Shown one piece after another: positions 56,925 to 64,000 of a DNA stretch of 64,000 nucleotides. The notes beneath the pieces were generated by a model, which worked only from the letters and a program-made list of their open reading frames with translations, had not been told where the DNA came from and made no database searches. Position 1 is the first letter of the stretch, and every line of letters begins with the position of its first letter. The position numbers and the translations under genes were made by a program. The DNA comes from Gammaproteobacteria bacterium HGW-Gammaproteobacteria-15 (GTDB lineage: Bacteria > Pseudomonadota > Gammaproteobacteria > Enterobacterales > Alteromonadaceae), in NCBI GenBank assembly GCA_002840125.1, contig PGZF01000003.1, forward strand, positions 558,001 to 622,000, given 5' to 3'.

Positions 56925-59694
56925 AGCAACTGCTTTTACTACCTCGACAGTAATGGCTGCGGAAGAAGAAACAGCCAAAGTTGAACGTATTGAAGTAACA
57001 GGTTCACGCATTAAACGGACAGATTTTGAAAGTGCCGTACCAGTAACGGTAATTTCAGCGGCTGAAATTCAAATGACAGGGGCTACCAACGTTGCAGATG
57101 TCCTGCAAAAAAATCCTGTGGCTATGGCTGGCTCAGATCAATCAAACGTTACGTTTAGTCTAAACTCTTCAGGGCTTAACACTACTTCTTTAAGAAATGC
57201 GGGTACGGCCAGAACATTAATTCTGGTTAATGGCCGTCGTTTTGTGTCTGGTTCATCGCCTTCAGCTGGCTATGCTGTAGACTTAAATGCTATTCCTGCA
57301 TCGACTATTGACCGTATTGAAATTCTGAAAAGCGCTTCTTCAGCAGTATATGGTTCAGATGCTGTAGCAGGTGTCATCAATATTATTACCAAAAAAGACT
57401 TTGATGGTGTAGCCATTAACGCCCAAGCTGGGCAATCAGGCGAAAGTGATCGCGAGCGTTTAGATCTTGATATGACTGTAGGTAAGTCATGGAGTGATGG
57501 TAATGCCTGGGTGTCTTTCGGTTACCATGATGATGCCGGTATTTTCGGCCCTGAACGTCCTGAGCAGACAAGAGATTTAGCATCAGTTAATGGTGAATGG
57601 GTTCCGGTTAAATCTGCTTATAATCCAGCAGGTTTTTTCTCTGTTCCAGGAGTGGGTGCCTTTAAGGGGGATGGAACACCTTACGTTGCTGCTACTGATG
57701 CCTATGACCGTGGTTCTCGTCGTCAGTTAATCATCCCATTGGAGCGTAAATATTTTGCTGCAAACCTGAACCAGGAAATTACCTCTGATCTGCGTTTTTT
57801 CTCTGAGTTTAACTGGATGCAGGTTGATTCAACATCACTGTTTGAACCAACTCCATTGAACTTAGTTGATATTTGGATTAAGCAACGTGGTGGTACAGAT
57901 GGTCATGATGTTGCTAGTTCTTTAATTATGCCACAACTGCTGAAAGATAATTTGTTGGGGGCCGGGGTAACTAATCTTAATCAGCTAAATACTATTGGCC
58001 GCCGTATGACAGAGTTTGGGGACCGCGGTAACGACGCCACCCGGACTACTTCACGCATTGCTAGTGGATTTGACTGGAATATCAATGATAACTGGGTAAT
58101 GAACTCCTATTTAACTTGGGGCCAGACGATTCAGAACCAGTTTAGTTATGGTGAGCTAAATATGGAACGGGCAAAAAATGCTCTTGACCTTATTGAGCTG
58201 AATGGTCAGGTCGTTTGTCGTGATGCTACTGCTCGTCTGCAAGGTTGTACCCCGTTTAATATTTTTGGTGCAAACACTGTATCTGCTGAGGCAGTAGAGT
58301 ACCTTAATGCACCATCTAAAACGTTGGGTATGGTTGAGCAGTTGGTTGTAGGTGCTTCGGTTGCTGGAGAGCTTGGCATAGAGTTACCCGGTGGTCCAAT
58401 CAGTGTGGCTGGAGGTTTTGAATATCGCGAAGAGTCAGGTAAGCAAGAGGCAAGTGATTTAGCTCAGATCGGTGCAACGTCTTCTAACCGCCAATTGCCT
58501 ACCGATGGTACTTTCACTGTGCGAGATGTATTCGCAGAAGCCCGCTTCCCAGTGTTAGATATTTGGTCGATTGATGCAGCTGTGCGTCATGGTAATTATT
58601 CTTCTGTCGGTAACGTGACGACATGGAACCTAGGTACTGAGTTAAGTCCTACTGATCGCATTAAGTTCCGAGCTTCTGCAGCAAAAGCTGTTCGTGCACC
58701 GAATGTGGCTGACTTGTATGGCGGTGTAACTGAAACATTTGCTACTGTTACTGATCCTTGTGATGGGGTTAAAGTTGGTGATACTGGTACTGTTAAAGCA
58801 AACTGTTTATCTATTCCGGAAATTGCAGCTCGTGCAGCAGCAAACCCTGCCACGGGCTTCTTACTGACTCAACTGGAGAAACAACAAACTGGTGGTTTTG
58901 TTGGTGGTAACCCAGATGTAAAAGAAGAGTCTGCAAACACCTACAGCATTGGTGCTGTGTTTGAGGTGATGGATGGTTTATCGGCAACGATAGATTGGTA
59001 CTCAATTGAAATTGAAGATGCGATCAGTACGACATCACGTAGTTTAGTGATGAGCCGTTGCTTCAACGTAGCTTCGGGTTTTGATGCTACTTGTGGCGGT
59101 AAAGCACGTCGTAACAGTGATGGAGCCTTGACGGGCGTAGATTCAGGCTCTGGCAACGAAAATAACATTGAGATTGAAGGTGTTGACGTAGAGCTGCGTT
59201 ATAGAACCAATATTGGTTCAGGCAGTTTAACGACGGATCTTATCTATACACATCTGAACAAATATAATATTGAGAGTATTGAGTCAGGTAAAGTGGATAA
59301 GTACGCAGGTGAAGTTACAACGCCTAAACACCGTTTTAATGTAAATGTTGGCTATGAGTGGAACGACCTAAATGTGTTCTGGCGTTTGCGCTATTGGCAT
59401 TCAGTTGAAGATGCTCTGTCAGGTCAGGATCAGCGTAACCAAGATTTTGGTACCGGTGGTCCTATTCCTGATAACCTGAATAAGATCAGTGCAGTTACTT
59501 ACCACGACTTACAGGCAAGTTACCAGATTATACCTAGCACCAGTATTTATTTTGGTGTGAATAACTTGTTTGACAAAAATCCACCGATTTTAGCTCAAGG
59601 TACTAACAGTGGTGGTACCGGTATCAATACTGCGTCAGAAGCTTATGATGTGGTTGGACGTTACTTCTATGCCGGTTTCAGAGCTAAGTTCTAA
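56863..59694 (+). CDS. TonB-dependent outer-membrane receptor 2
   Basis: 943 residues from the ATG at 56863. The frame is open upstream to 56656, but the start is fixed by the shared AGGGAG ribosome site and signal peptide (MYTNNKLSKAVRL ... TSTVMAA). The plug follows VERIEVTGSRIKR, with LRNAGTARTLILVNGRRFV and SASSAVYGSDAVAGVINIITKKD. The barrel contains RAPNVADLYGG and ends VVGRYFYAGFRAKF. Same receptor class as its neighbours; ligand unknown. Bounded by its own promoter and terminator. Confidence 0.93.
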   Translation: MYTNNKLSKAVRLAIAFGAASATAFTTSTVMAAEEETAKVERIEVTGSRIKRTDFESAVPVTVISAAEIQMTGATNVADVLQKNPVAMAGSDQSNVTFSLNSSGLNTTSLRNAGTARTLILVNGRRFVSGSSPSAGYAVDLNAIPASTIDRIEILKSASSAVYGSDAVAGVINIITKKDFDGVAINAQAGQSGESDRERLDLDMTVGKSWSDGNAWVSFGYHDDAGIFGPERPEQTRDLASVNGEWVPVKSAYNPAGFFSVPGVGAFKGDGTPYVAATDAYDRGSRRQLIIPLERKYFAANLNQEITSDLRFFSEFNWMQVDSTSLFEPTPLNLVDIWIKQRGGTDGHDVASSLIMPQLLKDNLLGAGVTNLNQLNTIGRRMTEFGDRGNDATRTTSRIASGFDWNINDNWVMNSYLTWGQTIQNQFSYGELNMERAKNALDLIELNGQVVCRDATARLQGCTPFNIFGANTVSAEAVEYLNAPSKTLGMVEQLVVGASVAGELGIELPGGPISVAGGFEYREESGKQEASDLAQIGATSSNRQLPTDGTFTVRDVFAEARFPVLDIWSIDAAVRHGNYSSVGNVTTWNLGTELSPTDRIKFRASAAKAVRAPNVADLYGGVTETFATVTDPCDGVKVGDTGTVKANCLSIPEIAARAAANPATGFLLTQLEKQQTGGFVGGNPDVKEESANTYSIGAVFEVMDGLSATIDWYSIEIEDAISTTSRSLVMSRCFNVASGFDATCGGKARRNSDGALTGVDSGSGNENNIEIEGVDVELRYRTNIGSGSLTTDLIYTHLNKYNIESIESGKVDKYAGEVTTPKHRFNVNVGYEWNDLNVFWRLRYWHSVEDALSGQDQRNQDFGTGGPIPDNLNKISAVTYHDLQASYQIIPSTSIYFGVNNLFDKNPPILAQGTNSGGTGINTASEAYDVVGRYFYAGFRAKF

Positions 59695-59714
59695 TTCTGG
59701 ACGGTAGATAATTG

Positions 59715-59748
59715 GGCCTGTAGTTGAAAAACTACAGGCCTTTTTTTT
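59715..59748 (+). terminator. Terminator of receptor 2
   Basis: GGCCTGTAGTT (59715-59725), loop GAAA, AACTACAGGCC (59730-59740), an 11-bp stem followed by eight T. Confidence 0.95.
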
Positions 59749-59857
59749 CAGTCGAAATCACTTCCTCCGGAGTGATCGTTTATTTGGAACTGTGCCCGTA
59801 GAGTAGCATGTTAGATACTTCGCTTGTTTGTAATCAGTAAATGAGGAAGTAATTAGC

Positions 59858-60007
59858 ATGAATAGGTATGGATCCGCATTATATGGCACCTATCTGTGCC
59901 AGAAAAAGTTATGTGGTAACCACTTCTGGCAGTTGGAGTACTTTTTATGGGTAAGACTGTTAGGCATCAGGATAAAGTGGCAAGAGAAGACGAGGGACAT
60001 CAGTTAA
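59858..60007 (+). CDS. Possible small ORF, 49 residues, unknown
   Basis: ATG at 59858 preceded by GAGGA about 10 bp upstream, stop TAA at 60005. The product would begin MNRYGSALYGTYLCQKKLC and continue with an aromatic stretch HFWQLEYFLWVRLLG, then end in charged residues. It resembles no family I know. An inverted repeat lies inside it, so the region may act as RNA or operator rather than as a coding sequence. Chance occurrence is quite possible. Confidence 0.25.
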   Translation: MNRYGSALYGTYLCQKKLCGNHFWQLEYFLWVRLLGIRIKWQEKTRDIS

Positions 60008-60397
60008 GGCTGGATATCGGAATAATTAAGCCCACCTTATAGGAGGCAACGCAAAGTCTCCTCCTGTGAAAGTAGATTTTTACTTGGTATCAGGTTATAT
60101 GAATAAAAAGAGTCATTGGGATCAATACGGTGAAATACCAAAAGTTTAGCGAAGGTACTTCTGCTCTGGGCTACTAAAATGAATTACTAGCTGTATGGCA
60201 TAGGGCATTTACAAATTTAAAGCCGAAACAACTATTTTAGATATTGGCACAGAAAATGGTGTGTCAGATAAGTTACTTAGTAAAAGTTGAGTTTTTTTAG
60301 TGAGGCGATTGTAGTCGATAGGTATATCTGTTAAAGATATGGTGTGTAACTAGATGTAACATACACAATAAAAATAAAAGTCTAGGGAGAATAATAA

Positions 60398-63364
60398 ATG
60401 AGAACTAAGTTATTCAGGAACACATTAACAGCGACAGCAGTCGCGGCGTCGTTGAGTAATTTGGCTGTTGCTCAAGAAGTGACTGAAAATGTAGAAGAAG
60501 CTAAAGCTGAACGTATAGTCGTGCTGGGATCTCGTATCCGAACAGATGGGCTGGATAATGCTGCACCGGTTGAAGTAATTAATGCCTCTGTTGCAGTAAG
60601 TCAGGGTATTACCAATCTGGCCGAGTTATTACGCAATTCTACTATTGCAGGCGGTTCTAATCAGGTTACTTCGGCTTCCTCTACAGCCTTTGTTTCAAAT
60701 GGGGGCGTGGGGGGAGAGAATATTTCTTTACGCGGACTTGGTGCCAACAGAACGTTGGTGCTTTTAAATGGCCGCCGTGCGGGACCTGCCGGAACAAGGG
60801 GGGCTGTGTCTTCGTTTGATCCAAATGTTTTACCGTTATCTGCAATAGAGCGCGTTGAGATCCTTAAAGATGGTGCTTCTTCACTGTACGGTTCTGATGC
60901 TGTAGCCGGCGTCATCAATATTATCACGAAGACTAATGATGATACCTCCGTTAACATTAATACCAGCCAGCCATTTGAAGCGGGTGGTGAAACATTAGAT
61001 TTTGATTTCACTATTGGCAGAAGCTTTGATCGAGGTTCATTGAGGTTTGTTGCTGACTATAAAATGCAAAAACAACTTGCTCAGGGACAACGTGATTATT
61101 TTGCGTGTGGTGAAAGATATGTATTTGATCCCAATACTGGTGAGCGGGCTGACTTGGTAGATCCTCGTACAGGAAAATACCACTGTGCTGATCTGCCATG
61201 GGGTCATGTATGGATTTATGACTATGCAGAAGATTCTAATATTGGAGCTGGTACTAAAGCCCAATATGATTATGATGGTAACCTTGGACAGTTTATTCCG
61301 GGTTTTGGGGCAAATCCCGCGAACCCGGAGCATATGTCGACTCCGCCAGGTTGGTTTCCTGTAGCATATGACTCAGCGTCTGATGCAGTGTTTAACTCTG
61401 ACCATCCATTTCAAGACCAACAGTCATTGATCCCAAAGAAAGAACTGCTGACAGCTTATTTGCAAGGTGATTACTCTTTGAGTGACGATGTTACACTTTA
61501 CGGTGAAGCATTAATGAACCGGCGCACAACAACAACCAACTCGTATCGGCAATTCTGGACTTATATCTATAATGGTAACTGGGATTTTGCAAATGGTATT
61601 GGTGGTGGTAATGACTTATACCAAGGTTGGAACGGAGCGCAATGGTATAGTCCTACGCCAATCACTGATCATTCGGGTAGCAAAATAGTTGTTGATTATA
61701 AGCGTTTCGTTGTTGGATTAAATGGGGAGCTTGATAATTGGTTTTGGGATATTGCTTATCAGCAAAGCTATAACGATGGGACCTATCGCAATAAGGTAAT
61801 TTTTGAAGATGCTGTAACCAGTAGTGAATTCGCTGCTGGTTCTTGTGTTGGTGAGCAGACTGCCGTGCGAGGAGTGCCGTGTATAGATGTTCCGTGGTTA
61901 GACCCACAGTTTCTTGCCGGCGATATGAGCAATGAAGTTAAAGCGTTTCTATTCGGTGAAGAAGAGGGAAGGACGGTTTATAAACAAAGCTCGGTTGAAG
62001 CTAATATCAGTGGTGACTTATTCGAGTTATCTTCGGGTATAGTTGCAGTGGCGTTTGGGGCATCGTTCCAGCAAGATTCTATTGTGGATACGCCGGGGGC
62101 TGTAACGCTGGCAGATAATGCATGGGGTTCGTCAGGGGCAGGTATCACAGCAGGTAAATCTAATACCAGAGCGATATTTGGTGAGGTCCATGTACCTATA
62201 GTGCGAGATGTTATGCTTATGGAGTCTCTGGATTTGACGATGTCCGCACGTTACACCGATGTTTCTACTTATGGCAGTGATACAACTTACAAAATAGGTA
62301 TCAACTGGATGATTGGGGGAGGGTTAAGGTTAAGAGCATCCCGGGGAACGTCCTTCCGCTCGCCAGCATTGTACGAATTGTATCTCAATAATCAGACAAC
62401 TTTTGCATCTCAACGTAGCATAGATCCGTGTATTCGGTGGGGACAAGGTCTTGAGAATGGCACGACTAATGCTTTGGTTGCTGCTAACTGTGAGGCTGAT
62501 GGGTTGCCGGCAGATTTCGCTGGCGGGGCTTCGAGTGCAACAGTAACAACCGCTGGTGGCTTGGGTGAATTAAAAGCTGAAACATCAGTAGCAAAAACTA
62601 TCGGTTTAGTCTGGACTCCTGCCACTACGACGTTTAGTGCGTCCGTTGACTATTTTAATATTGCTATAAGCGATGAGGTTACGTTGTTGACTGCCGCAGA
62701 AGTTATTCGTGGCTGCTACGATTCTGAGATATTTGGTTCTGAACCACTATGCGATAGATTCTCCCGGAGTTCAGTAGATAATCGTATTGAGGCAATTGAC
62801 CGTAAATATCTAAATATTGCCGATCAGAAAAACCGTGGTGTAGATATTATGTTGAACTATAGTATCGATTCGCCGGTAGGTGAGTTTCAGATTCGCTATG
62901 AACATACTGTGCAGCTGGAAGCCGAAAGTCAATTGTTTCCAACCAGTAAGCCTGAAGATGATGTTGGGTTGTTAGGTAGCCCTAAACATGTAGCTAACCT
63001 GAAATTGGGGCTTAATTACGACGACTGGAGTTTTAATTGGTTAGTCCGGTATGTTGGCTCAGGTGATAACTACACTGATTATGGTAACGGAACCTACAGA
63101 GACACTGCGGTTATCCGAGGAGAAACTGTAAAAGTTGTAGCGCATGCTGATGCTTATACATATCATACGTTTTCAACAACAAAAATATTTGGCGATACCG
63201 GTCTTACTGGTACGCTTGGGGTGAGTAATATTTTTGATAAAGCTCCTCCGCAAGTAACGACTTTAGGAGCTGTTGACTTAGATGTAATAGGTAACTCAGC
63301 CTTCTATTCCCAGTATGATTGGATAGGTAGACGAGTTTTCCTAAATTTGTCTTACGCTTTTTAA
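60398..63364 (+). CDS. TonB-dependent outer-membrane receptor 3
   Basis: 988-residue TonB-dependent receptor with a signal peptide of a different sequence (MRTKLFRNTLTATAVAASL ... AVA then QE). ERIVVLGSRIRT precedes the plug, with ISLRGLGANRTLVLLNGRRAG and DGASSLYGSDAVAGVINIITK. The barrel has RGTSFRSPALYELYL, cysteine pairs (DPCIRWGQG ... ANCEADG; RGCYDSE ... LCDRF), and ends VFLNLSYAF. Ribosome site AGGGAGAA lies 9 bp upstream. It does not share the receptor 1/2 leader. Ligand unknown. Confidence 0.92.
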   Translation: MRTKLFRNTLTATAVAASLSNLAVAQEVTENVEEAKAERIVVLGSRIRTDGLDNAAPVEVINASVAVSQGITNLAELLRNSTIAGGSNQVTSASSTAFVSNGGVGGENISLRGLGANRTLVLLNGRRAGPAGTRGAVSSFDPNVLPLSAIERVEILKDGASSLYGSDAVAGVINIITKTNDDTSVNINTSQPFEAGGETLDFDFTIGRSFDRGSLRFVADYKMQKQLAQGQRDYFACGERYVFDPNTGERADLVDPRTGKYHCADLPWGHVWIYDYAEDSNIGAGTKAQYDYDGNLGQFIPGFGANPANPEHMSTPPGWFPVAYDSASDAVFNSDHPFQDQQSLIPKKELLTAYLQGDYSLSDDVTLYGEALMNRRTTTTNSYRQFWTYIYNGNWDFANGIGGGNDLYQGWNGAQWYSPTPITDHSGSKIVVDYKRFVVGLNGELDNWFWDIAYQQSYNDGTYRNKVIFEDAVTSSEFAAGSCVGEQTAVRGVPCIDVPWLDPQFLAGDMSNEVKAFLFGEEEGRTVYKQSSVEANISGDLFELSSGIVAVAFGASFQQDSIVDTPGAVTLADNAWGSSGAGITAGKSNTRAIFGEVHVPIVRDVMLMESLDLTMSARYTDVSTYGSDTTYKIGINWMIGGGLRLRASRGTSFRSPALYELYLNNQTTFASQRSIDPCIRWGQGLENGTTNALVAANCEADGLPADFAGGASSATVTTAGGLGELKAETSVAKTIGLVWTPATTTFSASVDYFNIAISDEVTLLTAAEVIRGCYDSEIFGSEPLCDRFSRSSVDNRIEAIDRKYLNIADQKNRGVDIMLNYSIDSPVGEFQIRYEHTVQLEAESQLFPTSKPEDDVGLLGSPKHVANLKLGLNYDDWSFNWLVRYVGSGDNYTDYGNGTYRDTAVIRGETVKVVAHADAYTYHTFSTTKIFGDTGLTGTLGVSNIFDKAPPQVTTLGAVDLDVIGNSAFYSQYDWIGRRVFLNLSYAF

Positions 63365-63381
63365 ATTTTAATAAAATTAAT

Positions 63382-63406
63382 GCCGGCGCAAGCCGGCTTT
63401 TTTTTA
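63382..63406 (+). terminator. Terminator of receptor 3
   Basis: GCCGGC (63382-63387), loop GCAA, GCCGGC (63392-63397), then eight T, shortly after the stop. Confidence 0.92.
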
Positions 63407-63432
63407 ACAAAATATCAATGCAATGTATTTTG

Positions 63433-63446
63433 AATACTGCAGTATT
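63433..63446. promoter_or_regulatory. 14-bp perfect palindrome upstream of the sulfotransferase gene
   Basis: AATACTGCAGTATT is a perfect palindrome 39 bp before the ATG at 63485, in the only intergenic space between receptor 3 and this gene. An operator is possible. Confidence 0.4.
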
Positions 63447-63484
63447 GGTTATAGTTTTATCTATAAGATGATGTGGGGGCAACT

Positions 63485-64000
63485 ATGCCAAAAGTGATTC
63501 TGAAACAAGATAATTTAAATGAACTGAATGCTAATTACGTGCAGCACGCCTTACTTCGACCCGTATTACTGAACTCAGTACCAAAATGTGGAACTCATTT
63601 GATTAAAAACATTTTCCGTATGTTTGTTCCCGTGTCTCAGCAGTACCACAAAGCATTTATTCAGTTACCTATATTGAAAAATAATTTGTCAGCGTTTAAT
63701 CAGCAAATTCCCCATCTTAGTTGGGGGCATTTACTTTTCTCTGATGAATCAGCAATCGCCTTGCAAGATGTTAAGCATATTATCGTGGTAAGGGACCCTT
63801 ATGATTGGGTGCTAGCCAGAGCGCGATTTTTTTTGTCAGACAGTTTTCAGGGATCCATGGAGCATTTAAAAAACGGTCGGGTTTCGATCACTGAAATACT
63901 TAATATGATGATTTTTGGGGTTTATCAAAAAGCACCAACACTACAAGAAATCTATACGCATAATGCAATTGCATGGTTGGGAACTGGTATTAAGCTGGTC
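63485..64000 (+). CDS. Sulfotransferase family protein, N-terminal part (3' end outside window)
   Basis: 172 codons are open to the window edge without a stop. The ATG follows GGGGG at 6-10 bp. NSVPKCGTHLIKNIF (residues 30-44) fits the 5'-phosphosulfate-binding loop of PAPS-dependent sulfotransferases (PKxGTxxL). HIIVVRDPYDWVLARARFF (98-116) fits the 3'-phosphate motif (xRDPxDxxxS-like). The intervening sequence has LSWGHLLFSD where a catalytic histidine often occurs. No signal peptide, so cytosolic. Acceptor unknown. It lies 120 bp after receptor 3, beyond a terminator. Confidence 0.8.
   Translation, partial: MPKVILKQDNLNELNANYVQHALLRPVLLNSVPKCGTHLIKNIFRMFVPVSQQYHKAFIQLPILKNNLSAFNQQIPHLSWGHLLFSDESAIALQDVKHIIVVRDPYDWVLARARFFLSDSFQGSMEHLKNGRVSITEILNMMIFGVYQKAPTLQEIYTHNAIAWLGTGIKLV

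Larger units (their letters stand above)
59695..60397. other. 703-bp intergenic region between receptors 2 and 3
   Basis: After the terminator of receptor 2 there is no ORF of 60 codons or more. It holds a 49-codon ORF with a ribosome site (59858-60007), an overlapping 31-codon ORF (59947-60042), an inverted repeat TGCCAGAA (59897-59904)/TTCTGGCA (59924-59931) enclosing GTGGT-A-ACCAC, an AGGAGG (60041-60046)/CCTCCT (60060-60065) pair, and a direct repeat TGTAAC at 60345 and 60355 (one helical turn) near the receptor 3 start. Confidence 0.6.

Overview
This window is chromosomal DNA of a gammaproteobacterium. Core-gene order (rnc-era-recO-pdxJ-acpS; barA/rlmD-relA-mazG-pyrG-eno; map-glnD-dapD divergent from rpsB-tsf-pyrH-frr-uppS-cdsA-dxr-rseP-bamA-skp-lpxD-fabZ-lpxA-lpxB-rnhB-dnaE-accA-tilS) is the arrangement of Alteromonadales-type bacteria. 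The small proteins (DUF2789, DUF3301, DUF3014, ComFB, YbaM) and the large TonB-dependent receptors with shared leaders point to the Rheinheimera/Alishewanella/Arsukibacterium group. That genus-level guess comes from pattern recognition only.

Layout. Positions 1-3084 hold the 3' end of rnc, then era, recO, pdxJ and acpS, in one direction. The hybrid sensor kinase gene barA runs the other way to 5801 and is divergent from rlmD-relA-mazG (5883-10247). A ribosome hibernation-type protein is convergent with mazG. A 474-bp intergenic region with a large hairpin element and the pyrG promoter/leader leads into pyrG and eno. Positions 14228-18772 carry small accessory genes (DUF2789, a GNAT acetyltransferase, an Mpo1-like protein, DUF3301), the yqcC-truC-yqcA cluster, cysZ and a 64-residue membrane protein. 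Map-glnD-dapD (minus strand) are divergent from the long translation, isoprenoid, envelope, lipid A and DNA polymerase III run that reaches tilS at 43852.

From 43849 to 53128 the content is mixed: a diguanylate cyclase, a patatin-like lipase, a DUF3014 protein, the 4.5S SRP RNA gene ffs, a comFB-ybaM pair whose second gene runs antisense into ffs, tryptophan 2,3-dioxygenase, a histone-deacetylase-like enzyme, priC, a TauE/SafE transporter and dinG with a LexA-box-like operator.

The last 11 kb (53129-64000) is accessory in character and looks richer in A+T by eye: three TonB-dependent outer-membrane receptors in tandem, each ending at its own strong terminator, then the 5' part of a sulfotransferase-family gene cut by the window edge. 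Receptors 1 and 2 share a promoter, 5'-UTR and signal-peptide cassette, but their mature proteins differ. I saw no CRISPR array, tRNA, rRNA, transposase or prophage. The regions most worth a second look are this receptor/sulfotransferase locus, the ffs/ybaM overlap, the hairpin element upstream of pyrG, and DinG with an incomplete Fe-S cysteine set.
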